A stretch of 64,000 bases of DNA from Whitmania pigra (Eukaryota; Annelida; Clitellata; Hirudinida; Haemopidae). The position numbers and the translations under genes are program-made. Shown here piece after piece: positions 51,257 to 64,000 of this stretch; within the stretch, counting starts at the first letter, position 1; each line of letters begins with the position of its first letter. The notes beneath the pieces were generated by a model. The model was not told the origin of the DNA and ran no database searches. It worked only from the letters and a program-made list of their open reading frames with translations. The stretch lies in contig JAJTWR010000113.1 in assembly GCA_021613335.1 (NCBI GenBank), forward strand, positions 2,871,001 through 2,935,000. Direction: 5' to 3'.

Positions 51257-52956
51257 TTTAAAATCCGTAGAGGATCAACTGTTGGAAGTTTTTGGACTTT
51301 GATTCATTTGCTGACAAAAATATTTCAGTTTCTTCATTTTCATTCGACTTTGAGAAATCAAATGGAAAATTGGAGCTTCTAAAGGGTATCTTTTAATAAC
51401 ATTAAAATAATAGAAGAATAATAGCGGGCTTTCATAAAAATTGTTTTAATATGAACGGTCAATGTATTAAATCGAAATTTGTTAAAAAATGGTTGAATAA
51501 AAAATCTGTATTCAGATTCAAATTCTTGTGCAAACAAATTATCTTTACTATGCATGTTTATTAATATAAATAACTCGAATCACTTAAAATCGATGGAAGT
51601 ATGCAATTCATCAGAAACTAATTTATTTTCTAAATTACGGTCATTAATTGGCTTGAAATAAAAAAAAACAATTACCTCTTATCCGAACATCTGCAGAGGA
51701 AGAAGAGCATGACTACAACGGAATAAAACATCCTTTTATAGGACGACTTTGGAAAATGTGAAGGCATGAAAGAATGGATTCACAAGCCAAATTAAGCACG
51801 GTTCTGTTTTAAAGTGTGCCATCATATTCAGGTCCCCTCCGGATACATTAAACAACTTTTGCAATTAAAATTTTAGTTCTGTGAACGATTAATATTTACT
51901 TGATCGATTTAACAAAATTTATTTTATGAGATTAATCGATTTTAAATTGATTTAAGTTACTTTTTTCATCTTATGAGATATTACTTATATTCAGTGATAG
52001 GTACTATTTCAAATCAAGTGATTTAAAACCACGAAATAAAATCACTTTTGCGATTTTTTATTTTATTCAAAATCATCGTGTGTTGTGCGATTTTGATTTT
52101 TTTTTTAATCATATTTTTGATGATTGGTGATTTTTTTTATTATGTAAAAATCACGAAATCATATAAAATTAAAATTTTAAAATATAGTTTTTTAAAATAT
52201 ATAATATCTTTCTTTATGACATCATCAGTCGATAAAACCGCTTGTAAATTGCAACCGCTGCTTGACGGCAAATTTTTTAAAATTACAAGTGAGGAAGGTG
52301 ACGAAATTGTAGCTAAATGTATTAATTAAAAAAGGTATGTGCGGAGGGAAAGGTATGCTGCTATCAACGCTGTTGATAACAATTGGTGCCTTCCCTATCG
52401 TACTCCTATATAGGAACGGTAAAACAGATTTACTGACCTGATTGCATTTTGATGTGGTTTCTGCTGGCGTGTGGAGTCTCTAGAGTTCTTGAAGTTAGAT
52501 TGGTTCTGTTGGAGACATTTTTAAATTTATTGGCTTTTATTTTATTGTTGCTAATAAAGCTTTTCATTTTGTTTGGTTTGCATCGATATACCCTAGAGTG
52601 AACCACGATACATCTAGGTATCCACATCCACTGTGCCCTATTTCAGAAAATACCGAGATGGTGATGTCAGAAGTTTTGTTGTGAAGTGGAATAACCACTG
52701 TATTGTTTAGTTTCCTTGTTGACATTAACGTCGTCGTTTATGAATTTTTATTTAATAAAATTAATCTAAATTCTAACAAAATAATTATTGTTGCTTTTAT
52801 TAAATTAATGTTAAAAATCCTGTTTTTAAAATGGTTTTAAAATGAATAAGTTTTCTTTGTAATTTCCATTGCAAGACTTGGGAGCATATGTAACCAGATA
52901 ATCTCAAGTATTGCACCATGCCTCGTCAAATAAGCAAAACTGCAGCGACTGGTAAA
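51257..52956. other. Intergenic; possible BED-finger transposon fragment near 52217-52329
   Basis: Mostly AT-rich sequence between the divergent cyclase and RING genes. On the plus strand, about 52217-52329 reads LLDGKFFKITSEEGDEIVAK followed by C and a stop. This resembles the start of a BED-type zinc finger of hAT transposases, but no second Cys or His pair follows. Nearby, 52346-52395 can form an imperfect hairpin with a 7 bp perfect core stem. Confidence 0.35.
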
Positions 52957-53954
52957 ATGAGTAAAATTTCGATGAGTTATTGTGACGACGATTGTAAAGG
53001 AATTCCAGTTAATGTGGAGATCCAGGATCTCCATGGTGAAACGTGTTGCCCAATTTGTCTCACTTCATTTGAGTCAGAAGCAAGGGTTATCAGACTGAAT
53101 AATTGTACGCATGTTTTTTGTCCGATTTGCATCGATGAGTGGATGAAACAGTAAGTGAATAGTTAATTCTAAGATTTTCCTAGCTAAAATACCTTTTTTT
53201 AACATTGTTTAGTAATTTAATTAAACATGTTTTTAGGAAAAAAAACTGTCCATTTTGTAGGAAAGATATTAATGAAATGATTGCTTTCACCAAGCCTGTA
53301 ACTCAGGAATTGAATTGGGATGATTTGAGTGAACATTCCAAATGCTACTTTGGCTATGATCCGATCGTCTTGTCACACCTCAGAGATTTTAACACTAAAT
53401 GGACCATTTTCTTAAAAAACTTAACCCACCCACTACGCAGTGACATCACCAGAGGTATCGATCATTTGAACTTGACCAATTACGGAGAGAGAGTGGTGAT
53501 GAAAACACAGAAATTTCTTATTATGAGATCAAACGAAAGCAAATTATGGCTTGTCATTTGTTGTTTGTTGCCCAATTTATCGATAAGACTTGTAATCACA
53601 GAGAACGCTGAAACCCAAGTTAATGCCGATGATGAATATGCCGATGAAGTCGTTAAATATTTGAACAGCCAGTTCAAAGCATGTTGGACAGTTATACCTT
53701 CACTCATAGACAAATCTGAGACAGATAAAATTTTTGTTCGCAAGTTCGAAAACTATACCGCTCGACTACTTCTCAGCGGTTTCAACAGCAATGACATCAA
53801 GAGTCACAAGGTTCCCATGGAAAAGCAGCTTAAAACGCTGAAGAAATGTAATTTCGACGAAAGTCATTTCAAACGATTGAGACATGAGTTTCTGCCTGCA
53901 AAACCCACTTCCTTTTTTTCATTAACTAATAAATGTTCTTGCTCTGAACGATAA
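52957..53954 (+). CDS. RING-finger (C3HC4) protein, tandem paralogue 1
   Basis: Two exons, 52957-53150 and 53237-53954, encode 303 aa. I chose the ATG at 52957 because it matches the start of the paralogue at 56018; an in-frame ATG at 52918 would add 13 residues. The RING is split by the intron: CCPICLTSFE and NNCTHVFCPICIDEW in exon 1, then NCPFCRK at the start of exon 2. The remaining roughly 220 residues form a domain I do not recognise (LSEHSKCYFGYDPI, LLPNLSIRLVITENAETQ, IFVRKFENYTARLLLSG) that is shared only with paralogue 2 here. The RING implies E3 ubiquitin ligase activity; the C-terminal domain probably chooses the target (inference). Confidence 0.88.
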
Positions 53955-55079
53955 GCGTTACTGTTTCAGTAATTATAAATTTAAATTTCTGCCCATGATC
54001 AAATAAATGTCAGCCCTCAAAACTTTGCAACATGTTATGTTATATTACACAAATTTTAATTTCGATCAGCAGCAACAAAAATTAAACGGTTTTTAATTGA
54101 TTTTTGTAAAAACGTTAGACTATATTTTTAATTTTAAATAGTTTATAATTGGTTGGGCGTTAATGCATTACATAAAGAACAATTTTCAGTCGAAGCATGG
54201 AAATAAAAAATGAGAGTTTATTCCTAAAGTGGAAGCTGATAGTAACATCCGGTTAATACTTCTTGAGGAAGCACCGACCGGACATCAACCAACGATTACG
54301 ACGACCACGACGATTATGATGGTGGTGATGATGACGATGATGGTAAGGAAGGAATTTCAAAAGTCCTTCAAAAGCGTACTAACGCAAAGAGGAGGAGGTT
54401 ATTGCTCTTGCAGAATCTGCACTTGAAATATAAATTAGGTAATTTTTTAATTTGTTTAATTTATTTTTTTCAATTTTCATTATTTTAACATTTTTTTATT
54501 TAAAATTACAAAAATTTTGAAAAAAACTACTAAAATTAATTTTTTTATTCGATTTATTTTATTTTATTTCAACCAAAAAGAGGGTCACAAATGACAGCTA
54601 ACACAAATTGGAGTCAGTTAATGTATAGAAAAATTTGAAGTCATTCAATTGTTATATTATGTTTAGATCAGTGTAAGAAATACAGGCTTTAAATCTACTG
54701 TGGGTTCTGGAGCTGATAATATCTGGGGCAGAAATTTTCAGGATTTCACGATTCGATTGATGACGAAGAGGTGGCTGTGAGTGATGGAGCATTTTTCTTG
54801 TCGCTGACGGCGCATCTGACCACGTAATAACATGAAAAAGTGAAATTTGGGGATGGTGCAGTGAGTGAAGTTATGTAATCTTTTGTGACAGGACGAAGCG
54901 TCGGTGCTTGAATGTCATGAGTCCAAGTTTCTGAAGTCTGCTCATGTAACGTAGAGTTCACATTCTTGGAATGGCCATTGTGAACAATTTTTGGACGTTT
55001 TTGGATTTTTTGTGGACGATTTTTATGGATAACCCCTAAAACAAAGTGAGGGTTTCTAAGAAAAAAACAAACTTACAGG

Positions 55080-55760
55080 TTTAAGATCAGCGAAATGAGC
55101 AACTTTTAGCTTGAATTTAAAACAAACGTTTTTTGGAGGTAAAGACATTCCGTATTCTAGGGCAACTAACGCTTCCATGTTTTGCAATCTGGAACATGGA
55201 TGCATTATAAAGCTTTGCCTGACCTCGATCACCACAATCAGGAAAGAGGTCCCAGAGGAGTGATGCGAACGATATGCCGGCTGAGTTTCTGAAGTGGCAC
55301 AAGTGGTTTTTAAGATGAGCAACGAGACAGTTGAGAACAAGTATCTCCAGAAATTTTGAAAGTAAGCAGAGATTAGAGATTGGTCTATTCGATAAAGTTT
55401 GTCTAGCGAAGGATTTTTAAGTATTGGCCGAACCCGTGCAACTTTGAAGGAATGGGGAACCTGGCCTGAAGATAACGATCTACGAAACGTAAAAAACCAA
55501 CAGATGGGAAAGTAGCTTGATTAACCAAGTTGGTATGGGATCAAGACCAAATTGCTTTACAACAGCCTGAAACCAGGTAAGAGTTGAATCATAGGGGGCT
55601 GCCATCTTTTTCAATATTCAAAGGTCAAACGGTGGAGAAGAAGTCCGAAATTGCTCCGAATGAGACCTGTCATTGCATGATTTTAGGTGCATACAAATAC
55701 GAGACCTGACGAAAGAGCGGACACGAGGCACGCCATAGGTCATCCATAGAGGGTCATCCT
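55080..55760 (-). pseudogene. Decayed LINE reverse-transcriptase fragment
   Basis: On the minus strand, across frameshifts and stops, blocks such as VPHSFKVARVRPILKNPSLD and PISNLCLLSKFLEILVLNCL correspond to the start of a CR1/L2-type RT domain (VPxSFKxAxVxPLLKKPxLD, YRPISNLPFLSKxLExxV). It sits between the two RING paralogues. Confidence 0.75.
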
Positions 55761-56017
55761 TAATTGGCGGAGTTAATAAAATATTACGCGTTTCAAATTG
55801 ACTCTTAAAATATTTATTTTAGTCTTTTATTTGATATTAAAATCATGTAATTTATTGATTAAAAATATTCTAAATTTAATTGCATTATCACTATATTTTC
55901 AAAAGACGTCTTTGCAAAGAATTAATTGTCTTTGTAAATTCAATCGCACAACTTAGGAACATAGATCTAAATAACAATATTATAGATGACTCAAAGTATT
56001 GCACGGTGTATTGTAAA

Positions 56018-57016
56018 ATGAGTACGGTTTTGATGAGTTATTGTGACGACAAGTGTAAAGGAGTTCCAGTTAATGTGGAGATCCAGGATCTCCATGGTGA
56101 AACGTGTTGCCCAATTTGTCTCACTTCATTTGAGTCAGAAGCAAGGGTTATCAGACTGAATAATTGTAGGCATGTTTTTTGTCCGATTTGCATTGAAGAG
56201 TGGGAGAAACAGTAAGTTATCAATTATAAGTTATAATTATAAGTATATATTTGCCAAAATACTTTTTAACATTACTTGAGGACATTGCTTAATGTTTCAT
56301 ATTACATTTTGTTTTTTAGAAGCGACCTTTGTCCATTATGCAGACAAAAGTCTACTAATCATATTATTCTCAACAAGCCAGTAACTCAGAAATTCAAATG
56401 GGACAATTTGTATGAACATTGGATATGTTTTTATGGTGATCATCCCATCATTAAGAGTTATCTGAATGGTTTAAACACTAAATGGAAAGACTTCTTAAAA
56501 AACTTAACCTCTCTTCTACGCAATGACGTAACCAGAGGTATCGTTCATTTGAATTTGAGCAATTACAGAAAGAAATTGGTGATGAAAACACAGACAGCAA
56601 TTGTTATTAAGTCAAACGAGAACAGATTACAGCTTGTCACTTGTTATTTGTTGCCCAATTTATCGATAAGACTTGTAATCACAGAGAACGCTGAAACCCA
56701 AGTTAATGCCGATGATGAATATGCCGATAAAGTCGTTGAAGATTTGAACAAACATTTCAAAAAACGTTGGGCAACTATATCTGAGCACCTCAACGATAAA
56801 TACATCGATAGAATTTTTGTTCGCAAGTTCGAAAACTGTACAGCGCGTCTACTTCTCAGCGGTTGTAGGCCTCCCAATAAACAGACGCTTCCAACTGTGA
56901 AAATGTGTAATTTCAATTACGATTATTACAAACAATTGAGATGCGAATTTCCAGCTGCGAATATCTCCTTCATACATACAAAATCTAAGCAACCTTTTAA
57001 GAAGTCTACCGGATAA
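56018..57016 (+). CDS. RING-finger (C3HC4) protein, tandem paralogue 2
   Basis: Two exons, 56018-56211 and 56320-57016, encode 296 aa. The structure matches paralogue 1, with the first exon exactly the same length (194 nt) and the intron at the same codon within the RING. RING residues are CCPIC, NNCRHVFCPICIEEW and then LCPLCRQ. The C-terminal part has the same unnamed domain, with LLPNLSIRLVITENAETQ and IFVRKFENCTARLLLSG. Two blocks are identical to paralogue 1 at DNA level (56064-56168 and 56647-56728), while the rest is clearly diverged. Probable E3 ubiquitin ligase. Confidence 0.88.
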
Positions 57017-57210
57017 GCTTGAATAAATACTTCAATTTTTGTTGTTTGATCAAATAAATGTCTGCTTCCAAACCTAAACAGCATCCATCTAAATGTTTAT
57101 CGTATTTAAAATATAATTATTAAAGTAGGTTGGCCTATTTGACCATAATCCGTCGATTTGTTTTGCTACTAAAATCTTATTTTAAAAATTACGCAAGTTA
57201 TCTTCTAGGA

Positions 57211-57240
57211 TAGGGTTGTCCAACCCGCGGCCCGCGGGCC
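57211..57240 (+). repeat. hAT-type terminus-like sequence
   Basis: TAGGGTTGTCCAACCCGCGG followed by CCCGCGGGCC resembles the G/C-rich, palindromic ends of hAT elements found in many animal genomes (GGTGTCCAACCCGCGGCCCG-like). No partner end was located. Confidence 0.5.
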
Positions 57241-57354
57241 AGAATCCGGCCTGCCATAAGTTTCTATTTGACCCGCGAAGCTTTTCCAATTTTGTAAAAA
57301 TTGTTATATTTAAATAAAAATTATAATAATTTTAAAATTTTGTAATGGTAGTTC

Positions 57355-57915
57355 TATTCAGAGGGTGATGTTCATTTAGGCAGTACATTCCAAGTAAACC
57401 TGATGGAATGGTGCTGTGACAGTGCCACTTCATATCCAATGGACGTGGAGGTTTATCCTGGGAGGCAACCAATTGAAGTCAGAGATCAGGGTGCACATGT
57501 TGTTAAAATAATGGTATCAACTCGGTACAAAAGTGATCGAAGATAACCTATTCACAAGCGTTGCTCCGGGAGAACAATTGCTTACTCAAGGTGTGCATGT
57601 AGGAATCCTGCTCAAGAATAAACGATACATTTCTCAAAGCATGCAAATAAAAGTAGATTCAAATTATCTATAAATCAAATACGAATTATCAAATTCTTAT
57701 AAATTATGTCTCGTTCAGCCATTGATTAGAAGGCGTTTGGTCAGTTCTGCCCAATTCCGAAAAGTGATCATAGATGCAATTCAGCTTTTCAAGCTAAACT
57801 CTGGAAAACTTGAGGCATTAAATGAAGGACCAGCTGAAAAAACACAAGGATGTTGTCACCTGTGCTCGCGGGAGTTTGAAATGCTCTTGACCTGCTTGTC
57901 TATCACACTCTGTTA
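57355..57915 (+). pseudogene. piggyBac transposase remnant
   Basis: Three coding blocks lie in the plus strand but in shifted frames. The first has EWCCDSATSYPMDVEVYPGR, matching the piggyBac LCDxxTGYxxxFEVYxGK motif with its catalytic Asp. The second has EDNLFTSVAPGEQLLTQGVH, then GILLKNKRYIS, matching the DNFFTSxxLAxxLLxxGxxxVGTLRKNRR motif with another catalytic Asp. The third (57722-57916) ends in a Cys-rich tail, CCHLCSREFEMLLTC, like the piggyBac C-terminal zinc-binding region. Frameshifts and missing N-terminal sequence make it inactive. Confidence 0.75.
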
Positions 57916-57916
57916 A

Positions 57917-59549
57917 CAGATTAAATGTGACAAATGCATTAACTGTAAAATTTAGAGATATTAATTGCGGTAACATTGAACAATTTTACAATTACATTGA
58001 ATTTCAAATGAGCAATTTAATTAATTTTTATTTGAAAAAAAAATGTTTAACAACATTTTAATGAATAAATTCAACATGTTTTTTTATTTAAATCGTTCAC
58101 ATTCATAAATTTAAAAAAGGATCGTTAACAATTTAATTCATTTAGATTTTTATTTTAAGAATCTTTGCAGGAATGTCATTTGTGGTGGAGTCATAAAGCC
58201 TGTCCCCTTAATTGATTAAATTTTAGCTGAGCAAAGATTTTACCAATTCTGGAAAAAGTTGAAATGGTATCCATAAATTTTGTTTGAATTATTGATAAAA
58301 TTAATAAAGTTATTGAAAAACAAAAATTGCCTCGCCTTATTTTCTTCTTTCAGAGTGATAATTTAAAAGATGTTTACCGAGATTTATCGAATAAGCTGAT
58401 ATATTTTGGCTTAACACACTTGTGAATAGGAGTTTGTGTTTTGAATTTTTTGTGTTGGTATCCAATGATTGGATGACAGCAATACTCAAATTTGGAGTTT
58501 GTTAGTCAATTTTGTTGAACTATGGAATTTAATTGATTTATTATTACGCTTCGTTGATTTTTTTTTGTTGCAGGACATGTACTAGATGGAAAAGATCACC
58601 TTGGATGCTCCTTATATTTTCATAATTATTCTGTATAATCTATTATGACATTTAATACCAATAAAAAATCAGATAATAACTAATATTGTCCTTAATAAAC
58701 CATCACCTTTATTAAACCTCAATCATCAACATTGTCGCAAACATTATCATAAACATTATGATCGTTGTAATCGTCATCATCACCATGGTCAGTCTCCCAA
58801 AATCGAAAGTGAAACCTGTTATTCATAAAGGGCACGAATTCAGCGGCAGACGAAAAGAAGAATAGCGCCGAAACTGACTCACATATTTGACGCTCAAATG
58901 TGCAACAGGATTTAAGAGGAAATAATAATTTTTGAAGTAATTTTAAATAATTTCTATAAAAATATGGTTTCATAAATACTGGATTGAGCAACGAACAAAG
59001 CAGAGAAAGTTATTAAAAGCAAGTGAATTATTTTGCTAGGTATGTATTTAAATACAGGATATTTAACGTCTACCGATTTAAAACTATGCCAAATGATCTA
59101 TAATTAAGTACAAATTATTTAATAATAATTAATAAATAAATTGTTTTATATCCAAATAATAATATTTTATTAAATATTCATAAATCCATTTTCAAATTGT
59201 CATTATTTTATTCGCAATATAGTCAGTGTACTATATATTGCAATAAATACAATATAATAAGTGTTACATTTAAAAACAAGAATTTTAAAAATAGAACTAA
59301 TGTTCAAAACTGAAACAAATCTTGAAAACATGACAAATCTCAACAATTTTTCACATGACAAGTTGATTCGTGACAACGCAATAAGCAAGTAATTATTCTA
59401 TTGATAATAATTATTAAAATATTAGTTATTATTAAATTGTTAAGTATTAATAAATATTATCGCTAATAACCTCACATCATTGTTAATGTAATCGCTGTTA
59501 CAAATAATAAATATTCGTATAAACGCAAACTACACGAAGGCAGAAATAA
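57917..59549. other. No gene seen
   Basis: AT-rich sequence with homopolymer runs. Short open frames on both strands show no domain resemblance or plausible splice chain. Confidence 0.5.
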
Positions 59550-60028
<479 letters not shown>

Positions 60029-60029
60029 G

Positions 60030-61049
60030 ATATTTATATAGAATTAAAGCATTGGTTATTAAAAGATATTTCAATGATCATCATTTTATGTTTATTCCCT
60101 CCAATTCGTCAACATCTCACAATTTCACATTTCCTTTAAGATGATCATGAAATCCACTCTCTTTTTATACTCTTCATCTCTCCATCCATCCATCCATCAT
60201 TCGGATGAGTTGACTAAAACAGGTGACGGAACTGCGATTTCAAAGATTTCAAAGATTTCTTGAGATTCCAACTGCTTTTCTTCAGTCTGAAATGTGAGCT
60301 TTTTGGCTGCTTTTGTTGGCGCGGTTGACGTTGTGTCAATGCATGTACACATTTCTCGTGAAAAATATTATTGTCATAAATATTTCGTAATAATTACTTA
60401 ATAATAAAAAATTTTAATGCATAAATGAAATATGTTTTAGCATTAAACATCATAGTTGAATGCAATGTTGTTGTTAATTTTTAATAGTTTATTATTTTCA
60501 TTCGACAGTTCATAACTCTGAACAACGATATTGTCCATAAATGACGAAATATTATTATTTACGAATTATTCTCATTTTATAAATGATAATCCGTATAATA
60601 TATAATAAATTTCCTCGCTAAATTATTTTAATAATTTAATTTTTGAAAAAGACATTATTTTTATATTAAGACTTAAATTGATCTAATGAGGCAATTTTCC
60701 TTGTAAGGTCATGTGAGTTCCAAAGTAATAATTAATAACAAAAAATTAATTAAGGATTCTTGTCGTATAAGATTGAGTTTGAGTTCTTTAATTGGAAAAT
60801 TTAAATTTTGTTTGTTTTTATTACATATTTGTTTTATTCATTATAAATTAACGTTTAGATCTCTGCGGAGATAAAAGTCATTTCGTAAAGAGACATTACA
60901 AATTTTTTTTTTTTTCGAATTTCATTTGTTTTCAAAAACTTGTTCGATTGCTTAAGGTTAGTTGCACAAAAATGTTTAATAAATTAATGATATTAAAAAA
61001 ATTATTATTCGTTGTAAGACTATTATTATTTTTTTCTTCATTTTCTCAG
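60030..61049. other. No gene called
   Basis: AT-rich. It could contain upstream exons of the candidate exon at 61050, but I found none I could support. Confidence 0.4.
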
Positions 61050-61270
61050 CCAAAGAAGTCTTTAAACTCTATTTAAGAGACGATATGAAAGACCGCAACG
61101 AATATTTGAAGTCCCCCCTGGTGGGTCTGAGAGTGAGGGACATAATGCGCAAACCACATTTTAACCATTTTAACCATTTTAACCACTTTAACCACTTTAA
61201 CCAGACAATCCGTACAATACATAATAAATGTCCTCTCTACAATCCAACCCGTTTCCGCAATCGTTTTTGA
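61050..61270 (+). CDS. Candidate terminal exon of an unknown gene, with in-frame FNH repeat
   Basis: A strong polypyrimidine acceptor (TTTTTTTCTTCATTTTCTCAG) precedes an open frame that reads KEVFKLYLRDDMKDRNEYLK, SPLVGLRVRDIMRKPH, five FNH-type repeats, then NQTIRTIHNKCPLYNP and RFRNRF before a TGA. The composition is protein-like and unlike the AT-driven frames around it. The repeats come from a 9 bp tandem repeat (ATTTTAACC) at about 61159-61203, in frame. Alternative donors exist inside (AGA|GTGAGG) and beyond (GAG|GTAAGT at about 61300). No upstream exon or family was found, and a 119-codon ATG frame on the other strand overlaps it. Treat as tentative. Confidence 0.3.
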
Positions 61271-61860
61271 GTTGTTCGCTTGTGACGCTTCCATATGAGG
61301 TAAGTGCCAGAGAGAGCTGTTGTCGATAAGATCATCACACTGCTTCCGGAGAAGCCAAGGCAGCGCCAAGAGGAGTACGACTGACTTTGATACATTGCAT
61401 GTATTTGCTTGGGGCATCATGGATGGGACCATCCACTATCCAATAACTAATTCCTGCTCCTTGGAAAACGATTGAAGTTCATATCCAGTCCATAAAAACT
61501 CGCCGAAGATTCATACTTCAGTTGCTTCTTCGTTTTATTTTGTTAGAGTAACACGACGAAGTTAATTGTATTATATAATATTGAAATAATATTGAAAAGT
61601 CAATTTTATTCAACTGTCCAAAGTTGATGTGCACATCATAAACACGTTGGATGTGCAAGAAACCATTTTTGTTAATAAGAATGAAGAAACTTATACTTAT
61701 TTAATTTTCTATTTACTAATAAATAATATTCTATAATCTGCTGTGGAAGTCTTATACGTGTCATCACCATTTTTCATTTTCCCTCAAGGCGTGTTTTGTG
61801 GACACAAATTTTGATTTAAGGGCGATATTTTGTCGGCTTTCAAGTGTTTCACTTGAAATT

Positions 61861-62396
<536 letters not shown>

Positions 62397-62579
62397 AATG
62401 ACGATGACGATGACGATGACGACCATCGGCCAACCCATCCATCAATCCATCAATCTAGCGTGTTCGTCCTTCTCCATCTTTTTTTCCGGTCCTTTGATGT
62501 GGCCAGTTGCATCTTCATCACGCCATTTCTGTGGGTTTATATTTCCAGGGGCAAGGTGGAATTTGTTGAAATAATTAGT

Positions 62580-63152
62580 TAAACAAAGGAGACTTGATGC
62601 TCTCTTGACACGAAAGATTGTTTTTTTGTGATTTTCTTGTTATTAATGCCGTTAATGTTTTCAATGTCATTATTTTATATTATTTTATTGTTATTGTTGT
62701 TATTATTACTATTTCCTTTCAATTTTTATTTTTATATTTTATAACTTTGGAACAACTAGAAACGTATTTAGAAAATCTATAAATATCCCAAAACCTTCCC
62801 ATAAAAATGAACAGGTTTTCAAAGAAGTCTCTTCATAAAATCAAAATAATATACAATATATTCACTATATCTGTATATATCATATATTATTGAATATGTT
62901 GTATATTGTTGAATATATCGTATATTATTGAATATACACTTATATTTTATTTTTCAATCTCATTTTTATCTGCCAGGTATTTCTGTACAAAATGTCCTTT
63001 TTTTATTTCCGTGGAATCGTTTTTGGTCAGAAAACAGCACCAGCTACTGCATCGTCCTTCCACTGAAGCCATAAAATATTCCTGTTAAGAATGAATTATT
63101 TCTAATTATGTATGGATTAACTTTATTCTCAAATGAATTAGTATGGCCTACA
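62580..63152. other. No gene seen
   Basis: AT-rich sequence, including TATATT-type degenerate repeats near 62860-62950. Confidence 0.5.
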
Positions 63153-63175
63153 TCAGTGGTTCCCAAAGTGGGTCA
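63153..63175 (+). repeat. hAT-like terminus
   Basis: CAGTGGTTCCCAAAGTGGG followed by TCAA matches the CAGTGGTTCCCAA- or CAGTGGTTCTCAA-type ends of hAT transposons. No inverse copy is seen before the window ends, so the element is truncated or extends beyond the window. Confidence 0.55.
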
Positions 63176-64000
63176 AACTTTTCTTTGGTGTGCATTGGAT
63201 AGGTTCAGTGCTTAGGATGATAGGGGCATTAGAGAAGGGGACATTATCTTGGAGAACAACCAACAATTTAACCGGGTAGCCGTTTGAACCTGAAATTTGG
63301 TTTGTATCCCTGGAAAAATGTATGAAATGCTTTTCGTCATTGTTTTTTTTTTATAATCAGAAATATTTATAGATAAGAGTCGAATTGCAATCATATTAAA
63401 TCTTGTAACGTGGGTTTGTTGAAGGAAATTGAATCATGATCGAATTATTTAAAAAAAAGAATAATGCGTGTAATTAGCCACTTCACATGAGCAACTCTTT
63501 CATAGAGTCAATCGAGAGATTTTCAACTCAAAAGTGAAAATGAAAGTCAATTTGTCGTTTTGGCGTTGAACAAACATAAGGAAATGGCAATTAGTAGAAA
63601 ATAGAACGAACCATCAGGAGTGATACAATAATGAATACCTCATCCTAAATTAAGCAATCGTCAATAATAGTTGGAAATGTTCTAAAATTGGTCAGCACCC
63701 AGTCGAGTTTCTTTATAATTTTAAATTGCGTCATTAATATGTTTTAAATAATACGTATATTTAAATATATATATGTATTATGCTACTGAGGAAATTGTAA
63801 TTGCGATAATAATAAATTAAATCAACTGCTTAATTGTTTTACGAACAACCCCAATGATAAGTAATGCCAAGACATACTAAATTCAAAGTTGAAAAATGTT
63901 GAAAGCGTGAATTTTCGTTTAAAAATGTTCCTTTCTTACACAATTTTTATTCACTATCATTTACGTTTAAAATATTTTAATTAATTCGGTTAGCACGGAA
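63176..64000. other. No gene seen; possible interior of a hAT element
   Basis: AT-rich sequence with no coherent frame on either strand. The first part may belong to the hAT-like element starting at 63153. Confidence 0.45.

Overview
This window looks like nuclear DNA from an invertebrate animal. It is AT-rich and full of simple repeats and decayed transposons. It carries metazoan genes broken by short GT-AG introns: alpha-SNAP, TMEM145, a receptor guanylate cyclase and an ARM-TIR-SAM protein. I could not fix the phylum. Exon models were built by hand from splice signals, reading frame and family knowledge. For every multi-exon gene the exon lengths sum to an exact multiple of three.

Layout. 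0-1.5 kb: (TAA)n arrays, a GC-rich repeat block and a tRNA-derived SINE. 5-6 kb: a small Ly6/three-finger protein (+). 7.9-11.0 kb: alpha-SNAP (-, 9 exons, 289 aa). 13.1-17.7 kb: an ARM-TIR-SAM protein (-, 13 exons, about 797-800 aa). After a 336 bp head-to-head gap comes TMEM145 (+, 18.0-22.0 kb, 12 exons, 471 aa). 22-26.2 kb holds transposon debris: a poly(A) retroposon end, a hAT deletion derivative with a perfect 8 bp target duplication, a dead mariner and half of a tRNA-Asp. 27-34.3 kb is a ubiquitin-ligase block: two intronless HECT genes (857 and 940 aa) flank a small two-exon RING gene. 36.2-51.3 kb is one receptor guanylate cyclase (-, 23 exons, 1454 aa). Its introns hold a nearly intact Tc1 element, a LINE 3' end, a hAT-like MITE, SINE tails and a 43 bp minisatellite. 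53-57 kb: two tandem RING paralogues with mosaic identity, separated by a decayed LINE. 57.2-57.9 kb: hAT-terminus-like sequence and a piggyBac remnant. 58-64 kb: mostly microsatellite, with one unexplained candidate exon.

The genes do not form an operon. Themes are membrane traffic and signalling (alpha-SNAP, TMEM145, receptor cyclase), a possible NAD-cleaving TIR protein, and five E3-type ubiquitin ligase genes (two HECT, three RING) in about 30 kb. The features I would look at first are the ARM-TIR-SAM domain order, the mosaic RING pair, the intronless HECT pair, and a SINE family whose shared 3' tail appears at least six times.
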